Counted from the stretch's first letter, positions 43,797-53,410 are shown. The stretch: DNA of 64,000 bases from Lewinellaceae bacterium (GCA_016712415.1 JADJRC010000003.1:94157-158156), one strand, 5' to 3'. Notes: a model not told the origin generated them from the letters alone. A program made the numbers and translations.

Positions 43797-43821
43797 GGCT
43801 TTTTCAAAAACGACGTCCACT

Positions 43822-45532
43822 ATGTTGCGTATTGCCTCTTTTATCACCTGCCTGATCCTGATTTCCTGCTCCCCGGCCACCCGAAAATCGCCCGACCCCG
43901 ACCTGATCCTGGTCAACGGCAACTTCTTCACCGCCGATTCGGCAAACCTGCAGGTAAGCGCTGTCGCTATTCAGGGCGAACGCATCGTTGCAACCGGCAC
44001 GGATGAGGCGATCAAAAAACTCGCGGGTGAAAAAACGGAAGTGGTGGACCTGCGCGGCGCGTTTGCCATGCCGGGGTTTATCGAAGGGCACGGTCATTTT
44101 TCCGGACTGGGCAAAAGTCTGCAAAACCTGAACCTGCTCCATGCCAAAACCTGGCAGGAGATCACGGGCATGGTTGCGGAGAAGGCAGCCTCAACGCCCG
44201 CAGGCGAATGGATTTCGGGAAGGGGCTGGCACCAGGAGAAGTGGAACGCCTCGCCCGGCTCCACGGTGAACGGATACCCGTACCACGACGCGCTGAGCGC
44301 CGCTTCGCCCAATAATCCGGTCGTATTGTACCATGCCAGCGGGCACGGCTTGATGGCGAATGCGCGGGCGATGGAACTCGCCGGGGTATCGCGGGAGACG
44401 TCCGATCCCGTCGGCGGCAGGGTGGTGCGCGATGCAAGGGGCAATCTGACGGGTGTTTTTGAAGAAAACGCCATGGATCTGATCGAAAAACCGTTCGCCG
44501 CATGGAACGACCGCCGCAGCGAGGCAGAAAAAACGGCCGCTTTTGCAAAATTGTGGAATTGGCCACACAGGCATGCCTGTCCAGGGGATCACCTCTTTTC
44601 AGGATGCCGGCAGCAGCTTTTGGGAGATCGGGCAATACCGCAACATGGCTGCTTCGGGACAACTCGGCCTCCGGCTCTGGGTGATGATCTCACAGCCCGG
44701 GCAGTCCGAACTGCCCAAACTCGCCGCCTTTCCACAGATCGGGCTGGGCAATGGCTACCTGACCGTCCGTGCCGTAAAAGCCTACCTCGACGGCGCCCTC
44801 GGCTCCTACGGCGCCTGGTTGCTCGCGCCGTATGCCGACAAGCCCGATTCGTACGGTCAGAATACCACGCCGGTTGAAAGCATTGCAGCAGTTGCAGCCG
44901 CCTGCAGACAGTATGGACTGCAATGTTGCGTGCACGCCATCGGCGACCGTGGCAACAGGGAGGTTTTAAACATTTTTGAGGCGGCGGCAGGTAAGGAAAA
45001 GAGCGGAGGCGCCGGCCTTCGATGGCGCATCGAACACGCCCAACACCTTGATCCACAGGATATTCCCCGCTTTGCACAGTTGGGTGTGATCGCCTCCATG
45101 CAGGCGATTCACTGCACCAGCGATGCCCCGTTTGTCGAAAAAAGACTCGGCGCCGCACGTGCCCGCGCGGGCGCCTACGCATGGCGCAGCCTGCTGGATA
45201 GCGGCGCCCATCTGGCCAACGGCACCGACGCGCCGGTAGAGGAGGTGGATCCGCTGCCCTGTATTTATGCAGCCGTCACGCGCAAACGCGCCGATTCAGG
45301 GCTGGTGTTCTTCCCGGAACAAAAGATGACGCGGGAGGAAGGCTTGTTGTCTTATACGCTCTGGAATGCCTATGCTGCATTTGAAGAGCAGGAAAAGGGC
45401 TCGATAACCCCGGGAAAACTGGCCGATATAGTGGTGTTGTCCACAGACCTGCTTCACTGTCCCCCGGAAGATATCCTGAACGCGCAAGTGTTAAAAACCA
45501 TCGTCGGCGGAAGGATACGGTACAGCCGGTGA
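43822..45532 (+). CDS. Amidohydrolase family 3 (YtcJ-like) lipoprotein, two apparent one-base deletions
   Basis: A lipoprotein signal (MLRIASFITCLILISC) precedes an amidohydrolase: PDLILVNGNFFTADS at the start, the metal motif GFIEGHGHFSGLG near 92, AIGDRGNREVLNIFE, RIEHAQHLDPQDIPRF and ANGTDAPVEEVDP, and GKLADIVVLS at the end. The frame breaks twice 40 bases apart: the AAAA run 44547-44550 and the GGGG run 44584-44587 each seem one base short. With both restored it reads AKIVELATQACLSRGITSFQDAG and gives 570 residues. YtcJ-like enzymes cleave amide bonds; the substrate is unknown. Divergent from the C1 peptidase. Confidence 0.85.
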
Positions 45533-45596
45533 GGCAACGGACCCACAGCCCCCGATTATTTATTGCAAAACGTAGCGTATGTTTCAATGGAAAATC

Positions 45597-45604
45597 TACC
45601 TTTG
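45597..45604 (+). promoter_or_regulatory. -7 box (TACCTTTG) for the PUR-like gene
   Basis: TACCTTTG is identical to the -7 box of the RNA gene at 37077. It lies 45 bases before the GTG start. The -33 element is not obvious. Confidence 0.45.
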
Positions 45605-45648
45605 CTCACAATTGTGCACCAAAACTTTAACTAAATTTATTCAGACAG

Positions 45649-46239
45649 GTGGAATACGGGCATTTTAAAAGGAGAGACAACCGGGATTTTCGGGATAGAG
45701 ACAGAGACCGTGGTGATAACCGCGATCGGGGTTTTCAGCGCGATCGGGGCGACAACCGGGATCGGGGTGGCTTTCGCGACCGTGGTGATCGTGGTGACCG
45801 TGGCGACCGCGAGCCGGAAGAGAGCGTGTTTTCCAAGCGTGTACGCGCCGGCAAACGCCGCACTTATTTCCTGGATGTGAAAAAGACCAGGGGCAACGAC
45901 TACTTTATTACGATTACGGAAAGCACCAGAAGAGAAGATGGGTATGGCTATAAGCGCCACAAAATATTTCTCTACAAGGAAGATTTCAACCGTTTTGTTG
46001 CTTCGCTGAATGAAGTGGTCAACCACGTCAAAACTGATCTGATGCCGGATTTCGACTATGAGGAATTCGATCGTCGCCAGGCTGAATGGGAAGCGCAAAA
46101 CCGCGACATGGAAGACGAAGATAATGATCGCAGCCCCCGTGACGTAGAAGATGTGCGCGATGAAGTTGATGCAGAAGACGAGCCCGAGGCAAAAGAAACC
46201 GACAAAAAAGACGTCAATGAAGATGATGTAGAGTGGTAA
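45649..46239 (+). CDS. DUF3276 PUR-like nucleic-acid-binding protein
   Basis: A 196-residue cytosolic protein. Residues 7-52 are a low-complexity Arg-Asp-Gly tract (RDRDRDRGDNRDRG-like units). A single PUR domain follows (about 60-140; KRTYFLDVKKTRGNDYFITITESTRR, then HKIFLYKEDFNRFVASLNEVVNHV), which in Bacteroidota and Borrelia homologues binds DNA and RNA. The tail of about 50 residues is strongly acidic. The start seems to be GTG at 45649; no ATG precedes the conserved domain in frame. The role is not established; RNA chaperone or regulator is plausible. Confidence 0.85.
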   Translation: MEYGHFKRRDNRDFRDRDRDRGDNRDRGFQRDRGDNRDRGGFRDRGDRGDRGDREPEESVFSKRVRAGKRRTYFLDVKKTRGNDYFITITESTRREDGYGYKRHKIFLYKEDFNRFVASLNEVVNHVKTDLMPDFDYEEFDRRQAEWEAQNRDMEDEDNDRSPRDVEDVRDEVDAEDEPEAKETDKKDVNEDDVEW

Positions 46240-46270
46240 CACCCTCGCATTGATCATTAAAATATTTGAA

Positions 46271-46310
46271 AGCGAAGTGCCACGCGGAAGTTGTGGTTCC
46301 TCGCTTTTTT
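46271..46310 (+). terminator. Candidate terminator after the PUR-like gene
   Basis: AGCGA pairs with TCGCT and CCAC with GTGG across an internal loop, followed by six T residues at 46305-46310. Confidence 0.6.
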
Positions 46311-46337
46311 ATTTGTACCAATCGAACACCCGGCAAT

Positions 46338-47402
46338 ATGTCCATTACAACGGCTGAAAAACGCGATCTGCGCTCGCTTTCCATCCTCGAACTGGAAACG
46401 ACGCTGGCCGAATGGGGCGAGCCGCGTTTTCGCGCACGGCAATTGTACGAATGGCTGTGGAGCAAGGCCGTCACTGACCTCGGCGCCATGTCGAACCTTT
46501 CCAAAGTGCTGCGCGACAAGATCCGGGACCATTTTACTGTACACGCGCTTTTTGAAGACAAGGTGCAGCACAGCGCCGACGGCACCGTCAAAACGCGCTG
46601 GCTTACCCACGACGGGCACCGCATCGAAAGTGTGCTGATACCGGTGCAGGACGACGACCGCTACACCGTGTGCGTCAGCACCCAGGTCGGGTGCAGCCTG
46701 ACCTGTACCTTCTGCGCTACCGGACGCATGGGCCGCAAGCGCAACCTCGAACCCGCCGAAATATTTGACCAGGTAGCCGGCGTAAACCGGCAGTGCGTCG
46801 AGGCATTCGGACGCCCCCTGACCAATGTCGTGTACATGGGTATGGGGGAACCGCTGCTGACCTATGCCAATACCATGGAAAGTATTGCGCGGATCACTGC
46901 GCCGCCGCCGCTGGGGCTGGGCATGGCGGCACGGCGGATTACCGTGAGCACGGCGGGTATTGCCAAAATGATCCGAAAACTGGCCGACGATGGCTACCGC
47001 TCCAACCTGGCCCTGAGCCTGCATGCTGCCGACGATACCAAACGCAACCAGATCATGCCCATCAATGAAAGCAACAACCTGGCTGCTCTTATGGAAGCGC
47101 TCGAGTATTTTTACCTGAAAACAAAGAATCGCATCTCTTACGAGTATATCGCCTTCGAGCGTTTCAACGACGGCCTCGACGATGCTGCCAAGCTGGTCCG
47201 GCTGTGCCGGCGCAGGTTTCCCGTACGCGTCAACATCATCGAGTACAATCCTATTGAGGGTACGTCGTTTGAAAAATCGGACGAGAACCGACTAAACACC
47301 TTTGCCGCCTTCCTTGCCAAGGAAGGCGTTACGGTCACCGTACGGCGCAGCAGGGGCAAGGATATCGATGCCGCCTGCGGGCAGTTGGCCAACAAAGGTT
47401 AA
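46338..47402 (+). CDS. rlmN: 23S rRNA (adenine2503-C2)-methyltransferase, dual-specificity RlmN
   Basis: A 354-residue radical SAM enzyme that methylates A2503 of 23S rRNA and A37 of several tRNAs. The cluster motif is CSLTCTFC near residue 122, preceded by TVCVSTQVG; GMGEPLL near 172 binds SAM. The C-terminal catalytic Cys is in IDAACGQL near 349 and its partner is the first-part Cys region. The start at 46338 (MSITTAEKRDL) fits relatives; upstream codons to 46266 lie in the terminator. It converges on the GH30 gene 16 bases downstream. Confidence 0.95.
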   Translation: MSITTAEKRDLRSLSILELETTLAEWGEPRFRARQLYEWLWSKAVTDLGAMSNLSKVLRDKIRDHFTVHALFEDKVQHSADGTVKTRWLTHDGHRIESVLIPVQDDDRYTVCVSTQVGCSLTCTFCATGRMGRKRNLEPAEIFDQVAGVNRQCVEAFGRPLTNVVYMGMGEPLLTYANTMESIARITAPPPLGLGMAARRITVSTAGIAKMIRKLADDGYRSNLALSLHAADDTKRNQIMPINESNNLAALMEALEYFYLKTKNRISYEYIAFERFNDGLDDAAKLVRLCRRRFPVRVNIIEYNPIEGTSFEKSDENRLNTFAAFLAKEGVTVTVRRSRGKDIDAACGQLANKG

Positions 47403-47418
47403 CCGGGTGTTTCGCCGC

Positions 47419-48864
47419 TCAGTTCAGCAAAAGCGTTGCGATGGAATGGGGTAAACTGACCACTTCCACAGCCTGGCCACCCACATACACCTTGTAATTC
47501 ACCTTTGTTTTCCCGGCATTCATTACCACCACAGCGATAGTTCCATCGGGGTTTCGGAAACCGGTGGTTTGCAGTTGCGCCCGGTTGGAAGAACAGATAA
47601 TACGTTTGGCGCCGGGCCGTATGTATTTTGAAAAGTGGCCGATGTAATAATACGAATTCATGTAATGCAGGCTGCCTTTACGGGTGTCGGCGTGAACGGG
47701 AGCGAAGCAAAAGTTTTTTACGTGATTTGGCCCGCCCGTTTCGTCAAGCAAAATATTCCAGTCGGTCCAGGCCACAGCGCCGTTGTTAAAATCGCTGATC
47801 ATGGAAGTGCCGTAGTTTTCACCCCAGTGCCACTGATCGATGGTTTCCCAACTGAAAGGGTAATTACAGGCTTCGGTGAGCAGCAGGTTTGTTTTGGGAA
47901 AGGCTTCCATTACGCGTTTCAGGTTTTCGGGGGTCGGGGCGCCCGTCCAGCTCTCGTACCAGTGGAAACCGACGCCCCAGACATATTTTGCCGCTGCCGG
48001 GTCGCTCAGGATGGTCGCGGCGCGCTGGTACACCAGGTCGCGGTTGTGGTCCCAGGCAATCAGTTTTTTATTTTTCAGGCCATGCCGATGCAAAGTGGGG
48101 CCGAGGTAGTTTTTGATAAAATCCCGTTCTTCTTCGGCGGTGTACATGCACGATTCCCAGGTTTGTTTGGCCATGGGCTCGTTTTGTGTCGTCAGGCCCC
48201 ATACCGGTATGCCCTGTTTTTCGTACGCCTTGATGAACCGGACGAAGTAATTGGCCCACGACTGGTAAAAAGCGGGCAGTAATTTTCCACCCTGCAGCAT
48301 GTTGTTGTTGTCTTTCATCCACGCCGGCGGGCTCCACGGACTGGCAAACAACGGCAGTTTGCCACCCGCTGCTTCAATCGCTTTTTTGATAAAAGGTATG
48401 CGGAACTGTTCGTCGTGCGCCACACTGAAGGTTTTCAGGTCTTTGTCGCCCTCCTCCACGTAAGTATAACTGCCGCTGGAAAAATCGCAGGAATGGATAT
48501 TCGTGCGCGCCAGGGAATAACCGATACCGGTATTCGGATCAAAATAAGCCTGCATAAACGCTTCCTGTTTGTCAGCCGGCAGTTTGGCAAAGGTCTCTGC
48601 GGAGGCATCGGTCAAAGCCGCGCCGATTCCTACAAAAGTCTGGAGCGATTTGGAGGGATCGACAAAAATGCAGGGCTCGTATTCAAAAGGTTGTCCAAAA
48701 GGCCTGAATTGTAGCGTATCGGTCGGGGTCAGCCGGAAAGCCGTGCTGTCGGCAGTTGTGACGACGACCACCCGGTTCGGAGCGGATATCCGGGGCTTGG
48801 TGTTTTGTGCGAGGGCGGTGTGGCAGGCGACAGCGCAAAGCAGGAGGAGCGTACATTTTTTCAT
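47419..48864 (-). CDS. Secreted glycoside hydrolase family 30 (glucosylceramidase-like)
   Basis: A 481-residue exported enzyme with signal peptide MKKCTLLLLCAVACHTALA. The GH30 motifs are clear: GIGAALTDASAE near 80, the acid/base Glu229 in GLTTQNEPM and the nucleophile Glu331 in NLLLTEACNYP. A C-terminal beta domain ends with VVSLPHSIATLLL. It retains beta-glycosidic specificity typical of beta-glucosidases or glucosylceramidases (subfamily GH30_1 or nearby); the exact substrate is uncertain. No SusC/SusD pair or other PUL genes are adjacent. The open frame reaches 48939, but the signal peptide sets the start. Confidence 0.9.
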   Translation of the reverse strand: MKKCTLLLLCAVACHTALAQNTKPRISAPNRVVVVTTADSTAFRLTPTDTLQFRPFGQPFEYEPCIFVDPSKSLQTFVGIGAALTDASAETFAKLPADKQEAFMQAYFDPNTGIGYSLARTNIHSCDFSSGSYTYVEEGDKDLKTFSVAHDEQFRIPFIKKAIEAAGGKLPLFASPWSPPAWMKDNNNMLQGGKLLPAFYQSWANYFVRFIKAYEKQGIPVWGLTTQNEPMAKQTWESCMYTAEEERDFIKNYLGPTLHRHGLKNKKLIAWDHNRDLVYQRAATILSDPAAAKYVWGVGFHWYESWTGAPTPENLKRVMEAFPKTNLLLTEACNYPFSWETIDQWHWGENYGTSMISDFNNGAVAWTDWNILLDETGGPNHVKNFCFAPVHADTRKGSLHYMNSYYYIGHFSKYIRPGAKRIICSSNRAQLQTTGFRNPDGTIAVVVMNAGKTKVNYKVYVGGQAVEVVSLPHSIATLLLN

Positions 48865-48927
48865 AGAGATGCAAGGCAATATTGATCGAACGAATTTTTC
48901 CTGTAAACATAAGAAATCATCAGCAGG

Positions 48928-48969
48928 AAAATAAAACATGGGCCATCCCGGTAAACGGAATGGCCCATG
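48928..48969 (-). terminator. Intrinsic terminator of gldJ
   Basis: Arms 48937-48950 and 48956-48969 form a 14-bp stem with one mismatch and a 5-base loop. On the minus strand TTTTATTTT follows. It lies 29 bases after the gldJ stop. Confidence 0.85.
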
Positions 48970-48997
48970 CCTACACAGTATCAGGATTGGAATGCGC

Positions 48998-50503
48998 TTA
49001 TTTGTAGCGGCGCTTAACTTTCTTCTTCTTTGTTTTGAAGGTATTGCCTTCCTTGTCGTTGCCGATCGGGTTGCCGGTACGCGTCATGGCGCAACGGAAG
49101 CCTACGGTACGGCTGGCTTTGTCTTCATCGAGGAAGCGACGGGTGCCGGGCGAAAGCCAGAAGGCACGGTCGGCCCAGGAGCCGCCCTTGATCACGCGCG
49201 CTTTGTCGTTGATCAACGTGCTGAAGCCATAGCGGTATTCTACGTTCGACTCTCTGTCGCCGTCGAGGTAGTTGTACACTTCCGGGCGTTTGTAGTTGTC
49301 GCGCAGCGCCGTGGTCGTCGTATCCATCAGTTCGTAGATCAGGTTGCCGAGGCTGTCTTTCGTAATAGGCTGGCCGGTTTCCGGATCAAGTTTCTTCGTT
49401 TTGAAGATGTTACCGCGGTATGAGTTAAGGTCGTGGTTGGCTACGTCTTCCAGGTCGGCGGAAGTCATAGGGCGATAGAGGTCGGCCGTCCATTCGTTCA
49501 CGTTGCCGGCCATGTTGTAGAGACCGAAGTCGTTGGGCCAGTTGTCGCGAACTTTGGATGGGAAGAACGATTTATCGTTCAAAGCGCCGGCCATACCGCC
49601 ATAGTCACCACCGCTGCGCTTGAAGTTGGCAAGCATGGCGCCCTGGTACTTGTTGCGTTTTTGGTAGCGCACCGTATTGCCGTTCCACGGGTAGATGCGG
49701 CGGTCGGTGATCAGTTCGTCTTTGCTGGTAGCCTGGAGGCCGATCAGCGAAAGGCCTGCGTATTCCCATTCTGCTTCCGTGGGGAGGCGGTATTCGGGCA
49801 GCAGGATACCGTCTTCGAGGCGTACACGGCGCTCGCCGCCGGTGCGTCTGTCGGGCAGGTTCTTGCGAACGCTCGGCTCGTACTGGCCTACGAGATACGC
49901 TTCGGTGTCGAAGTTGTTCTCGTTTTTCTGGTCGGGCGTCACATCAATGATACCCTTTTCGATCAGGATCATCTCATTCGCGCGGTCCGTACGCCATTTG
50001 CAGTATTCGTTGGCCTGGTTCCAGTTGATACCTACCACAGGATAGTCGTCGTAGGCGGGGTGGCGGAAGTAGGTTTCCACCATAGGCTCGTTGAAAGCCA
50101 GTTCGTCGCGCCATACGAGCGTATCGGGCAGTGCGCGTTTCCAGACTTCCGGATACGTTTCGCCGTACACGCGGTCGACCCAGTACAGGTATTCGCGGTA
50201 GTCGATGTTGGCGATTTCGGTTTCGTCCATGTAGAACGAAGATACGGTCACGCGGCGCGGCATGTTGTTCCATTCGTAAGTGGCGTCCTGGTCGGTAAGA
50301 CCCATGGTGAACGTACCACCTTCGATGAGCACGAGGTTGGGGCCTGTTGCCTGACCGTCGTAATCAACTTTTTCAAAGCCGCCCCATTTTTGGTCGTTGT
50401 ATTTCCAACCAGTGGTTGTAGAGCGTTCGGTTTTCTTACCGCAGCTCGCCAGCAGGAAGACCAGGAGGATAAAGCTTAACCCGTGAATGAGTGTTTTTTT
50501 CAT
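48998..50503 (-). CDS. gldJ: Gliding motility lipoprotein GldJ (SUMF1/formylglycine-generating-enzyme fold)
   Basis: A 501-residue lipoprotein (signal ILLVFLLASC, Cys19) with a SUMF1-like fold: LVLIEGGTFTMG near 55, YRLPTEAEWEYAGL, and GLYNMAGNVNEWTADLY. The mature start GKKTERSTTTGWKYNDQ-like sequence resembles GldJ of Flavobacterium; GldK is the main alternative, but gldL/M/N are not adjacent, which favours GldJ. GldJ stabilises GldK and is needed for T9SS and gliding. The C-terminus is a basic KKKKVKRRYK tail, in line with the C-terminal segment of GldJ implicated in gliding. It has its own promoter and terminator and follows the PorP-like gene. Confidence 0.87.
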   Translation of the reverse strand: MKKTLIHGLSFILLVFLLASCGKKTERSTTTGWKYNDQKWGGFEKVDYDGQATGPNLVLIEGGTFTMGLTDQDATYEWNNMPRRVTVSSFYMDETEIANIDYREYLYWVDRVYGETYPEVWKRALPDTLVWRDELAFNEPMVETYFRHPAYDDYPVVGINWNQANEYCKWRTDRANEMILIEKGIIDVTPDQKNENNFDTEAYLVGQYEPSVRKNLPDRRTGGERRVRLEDGILLPEYRLPTEAEWEYAGLSLIGLQATSKDELITDRRIYPWNGNTVRYQKRNKYQGAMLANFKRSGGDYGGMAGALNDKSFFPSKVRDNWPNDFGLYNMAGNVNEWTADLYRPMTSADLEDVANHDLNSYRGNIFKTKKLDPETGQPITKDSLGNLIYELMDTTTTALRDNYKRPEVYNYLDGDRESNVEYRYGFSTLINDKARVIKGGSWADRAFWLSPGTRRFLDEDKASRTVGFRCAMTRTGNPIGNDKEGNTFKTKKKKVKRRYK

Positions 50504-50536
50504 TGTATTAAAATACAGGTTTAGAAAATTGAGCAG

Positions 50537-50565
50537 CAAATGTAGGCAAATAAAACATTTCACAA
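50537..50565 (-). promoter_or_regulatory. Promoter of gldJ (TTG-N18-TACATTTG)
   Basis: On the minus strand TTG (plus 50563-50565) and TACATTTG (plus 50537-50544) match the Bacteroidota consensus. Initiation near 50530 gives a 27-base leader to the start at 50503. Confidence 0.65.
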
Positions 50566-50599
50566 TTCCGGCCCCGCCAAATTTAACGAAAGCCGTTTT

Positions 50600-51598
50600 T
50601 TATTGAAACATGTGGATGCAGTCGTTGATACCGGCGCGACGCTTTTTTTTGCGCAGGCGCTCACTTTGGTCAAAAAGAATACCGAGGCTGAATTCGTATG
50701 TGCCGCCGGATTTACCCGCCAGTCCCGATACCGTGAGATCATAACTGATCCCCATTTTGAACACGCCCTGTCGAAATCCGGCCATAAGAATGACAGCATC
50801 CGAATTGCGGAACGTGTGCCGGTACCAGGCTCCGGTGATAATAGACCCCAAACCGGCGTATGCCCCTATATTCAATTGGCGGTACGGTCCCTGCGACACA
50901 AACAGGAAGTTCGGCGAAATAAACGAGGGGGCATTGAGTTTATTGCCTTTCTTAACAACCACCTCTGTGCCGCCGTGTATGGTATAGCGCAGCGGCAGGC
51001 CCCGCGACAGGTTGTCGTTGACCAGCAGGATACTCTCATTGGGCGAGTTCAGGTGCTTGAGCGCAGCGCCGAAATACAGTTTGTCGCTGAGAATGAGCAG
51101 TCCCGATGAAATATCCAGTTGTGTTTTGTTGGTCGCATCGGGCCGGGTTTCACCGGTATTGTTGCCGATGCCTCCGACAGGATCGATCTGGTCGGGGAAA
51201 ATAAGTTTTTCCCAATCTACGCTGGTCTGGTAAATTCCTGCCTCGACGCCCAGTTTCAAGGCCAGGTCGTCGTTTATATTGAGCCGGTAGGCATACAGGG
51301 CTGAAAAACGTGTGGTCTTGTAAATACCGTCGCCGGCATTATCACCCTCCAGGTTAAAACCAATACCGCTGTTGAGCCGGTCGAGGCTTTGTTCGTAAAA
51401 AACCGCGTAGCTGCGGTAAGCATTGCTGAACCCCGTCCATTGGTTGCGATAGGCCACGCCTATGCGCGGTGCAAAAGCGCTGCCGGCAAAGCCGGGGTTG
51501 ATCTGCAGGGGCATGGCGTAGAACTGCGAAAAGATCGGGTCCTGCGCGCTGGCGGCAACACCAGCCAGCAACAACAGAGCGGTGAGTAGTTTTCTCAT
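50600..51598 (-). CDS. PorP/SprF family T9SS-associated outer-membrane protein
   Basis: A 332-residue protein with signal peptide MRKLLTALLLLAGVAASA. It starts QDPIFSQFYAMPLQINPGFAGS, the signature of PorP/SprF proteins, and is a beta-strand-rich outer-membrane barrel. Such proteins dock T9SS or gliding adhesins (SprF for SprB), or form part of the T9SS core (PorP). With gldJ next door a role in secretion or gliding is likely. The start at 51598 follows from the signal peptide; the frame is open to 51691. GldJ starts 97 bases downstream with its own promoter. Confidence 0.9.
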   Translation of the reverse strand: MRKLLTALLLLAGVAASAQDPIFSQFYAMPLQINPGFAGSAFAPRIGVAYRNQWTGFSNAYRSYAVFYEQSLDRLNSGIGFNLEGDNAGDGIYKTTRFSALYAYRLNINDDLALKLGVEAGIYQTSVDWEKLIFPDQIDPVGGIGNNTGETRPDATNKTQLDISSGLLILSDKLYFGAALKHLNSPNESILLVNDNLSRGLPLRYTIHGGTEVVVKKGNKLNAPSFISPNFLFVSQGPYRQLNIGAYAGLGSIITGAWYRHTFRNSDAVILMAGFRQGVFKMGISYDLTVSGLAGKSGGTYEFSLGILFDQSERLRKKKRRAGINDCIHMFQ

Positions 51599-51739
51599 AT
51601 CCTCAATTAAAACGCCGGGAAGTTCCGCATAAGTGACGGAAATCCCAAGTGGGAACGCCCGTTGCAATGGAGAATTGCCCAAGATTGACATTTTGAGCCC
51701 TGCTTTTCGACATCTGCTGCAAAACGGGGCCTTTCGGGC

Positions 51740-52345
51740 CTAGTCGCGGCTGGGCAGATAATCCTGCAAATCCTCTGCGGCAGGCAGGTCGAATGCCTCG
51801 TCTCCCGACGTTGATACACTTTCCAGGTCGCTGGGCATGTGTTTCTGGATCATCCGGACGAGCTGGATCAATACTTTGGCGTAATCCGGCGCCGTGGCAT
51901 AACCTGCCTTGGCGACTTCCTCAAAAAAACGCACGGGGTCGCTGCCGTTGGCAACGGCCTGCTTGTAGCGGGGGTTGTCGAGAAAGAACCGGGAGTGATC
52001 CAGAAAACTTCCTGCAGGGCTCTCGTATTTACGGAACCAGTCCTTCACGACATACTTGTACTTTTTCCGCCGCTCATTCCATTCGATCCGGATGACCTCC
52101 GGGAACAGGTGGCCTTTGTCGGCTGTGCTGAAATACTCGGTCGTGACGACCAGTTGACCTTTGCCTGTTTTGCCTTTATCGGTGTCTTTGATGCCGAAAA
52201 ACATGTTGCCCACGGCGTGTTCGGCCCAGCCGCTTTCCAGCGCGGCCTGCGCCAGGATGGCTGCGGCGCTGATGCCGGTAACGGCCTGGGTTTCCAGGGC
52301 ATAGGGGAGATAGGTGCTGACGAAATCTTTTGGAATGAGCTTCAT
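51740..52345 (-). CDS. Glucosaminidase-domain (GH73/FlgJ-like) peptidoglycan hydrolase
   Basis: A 201-residue protein with a GH73-type domain over most of its length: ISAAAILAQAALESGWAEHAVGNMFFGIK holds the expected catalytic Glu (LESGW near 39), followed by FRKYESPAGSFLDHSRFF and a Tyr-rich motif GYATAPDYAKVL. It would cleave N-acetylglucosaminyl bonds in peptidoglycan. No signal peptide is visible, so export is unexplained. The last 25 residues are acidic. It lies between metF and the PorP-like gene on the same strand. Confidence 0.85.
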   Translation of the reverse strand: MKLIPKDFVSTYLPYALETQAVTGISAAAILAQAALESGWAEHAVGNMFFGIKDTDKGKTGKGQLVVTTEYFSTADKGHLFPEVIRIEWNERRKKYKYVVKDWFRKYESPAGSFLDHSRFFLDNPRYKQAVANGSDPVRFFEEVAKAGYATAPDYAKVLIQLVRMIQKHMPSDLESVSTSGDEAFDLPAAEDLQDYLPSRD

Positions 52346-52408
52346 ATGATGCGATTGGGTTGTTTCACAGGCAAATAAACGAAAACCTTGTGAGAATCAC
52401 ACAACAGC

Positions 52409-53365
52409 TCACACAACGGCCTCCGCAATGGCCTTTGAGGTCTCCGTATCGCCCATCGTGTAGTAGTGCAGGCAGGGCACACCCGCTTTTTTCAACTCCA
52501 TCGACTGGTGGATGCACCATTCGATGCCGACCTGCTGCACGGCATTGTCGTCTTTGGCTTTCATCACTTCGGCCACCAGTTCTTCAGGCAGGTTTACAAA
52601 AAACTTGCGCGGTATGGAGTTGAGCTGGTAACGCCGGGTCAGCGGCTTCAATCCCGGTACAATGGGCACATCGATACCCACTTTTCGGCAGGAATCGACG
52701 TAGTCGAAATATTTTTTGTTGTCGAAAAACATTTGTGTGACGATATAACCCGCGCCGGCGTCCACCTTTTCCCTGGTAAAACGCAGGTCGGTGCGCGGAT
52801 TGGGCGCTTCAAAGTGCTTTTCGGGGTAGCCCGCCACGCCGATGCAGAAGTCGGTTTTTTCGCCGTTGATGATATTGGCATCCAGGTAACGGCCCTCGTT
52901 CATGCCGGCAACCTGCCGCACCAGATCGAGCGCGTACTTGTGGCCGTCGTCTTCGGGGGTGAACTTGTCTTCAAACTGCCGTGCGTCGCCGCGCAGTGCC
53001 AATACATTGTTGATACCCAGGAAGTTGAGGTCAATAAGAGCGTTTTCGGTCTCCTCCACCGAGAAGCCGCCGCAGATGAGGTGCGGCACCGCGTCCACCC
53101 CGTAGCGGTGCATGAGCGCGGCACAGATACCTACGGTGCCGGGCCGTTTTCGGATGGCCGTTTTTTCGTAGTACCCCGATGCCCGTTTCTTGTAAATAAA
53201 CTCCTCGCGGTGGTAGGTCACGTCGATAAACGGCGGTTTGAACTCCATCAACGCATCGAGGGTGTTGAAGATGGCCTGCATGCTTCCGCCCTTCAGGGGA
53301 GGGAGTACCTCGAACGACACCAGTGTTTTGTCTTTTGCCTGTATAAAATGGTCGGTTACTTTCAT
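52409..53365 (-). CDS. metF: 5,10-methylenetetrahydrofolate reductase
   Basis: A 318-residue flavoprotein that reduces methylene-THF to methyl-THF for methionine synthesis. It reads VSFEVLPPLKGGS near residue 16 with the conserved Glu, HLICGGFSVEETENALIDL near 96, NNVLALRGDA near 120, and FTREKVDAGAGYIVTQMFFDN near 195. Length and motifs match the bacterial family. The gene is in a minus-strand run with tdh and the TPR membrane protein upstream; one-carbon metabolism links it to gcvT. Confidence 0.95.
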   Translation of the reverse strand: MKVTDHFIQAKDKTLVSFEVLPPLKGGSMQAIFNTLDALMEFKPPFIDVTYHREEFIYKKRASGYYEKTAIRKRPGTVGICAALMHRYGVDAVPHLICGGFSVEETENALIDLNFLGINNVLALRGDARQFEDKFTPEDDGHKYALDLVRQVAGMNEGRYLDANIINGEKTDFCIGVAGYPEKHFEAPNPRTDLRFTREKVDAGAGYIVTQMFFDNKKYFDYVDSCRKVGIDVPIVPGLKPLTRRYQLNSIPRKFFVNLPEELVAEVMKAKDDNAVQQVGIEWCIHQSMELKKAGVPCLHYYTMGDTETSKAIAEAVV

Positions 53366-53410
53366 CGCTTCGGTAATGGGTTAAACTTGTTTTTTGCTGC
53401 GATACCCGGA

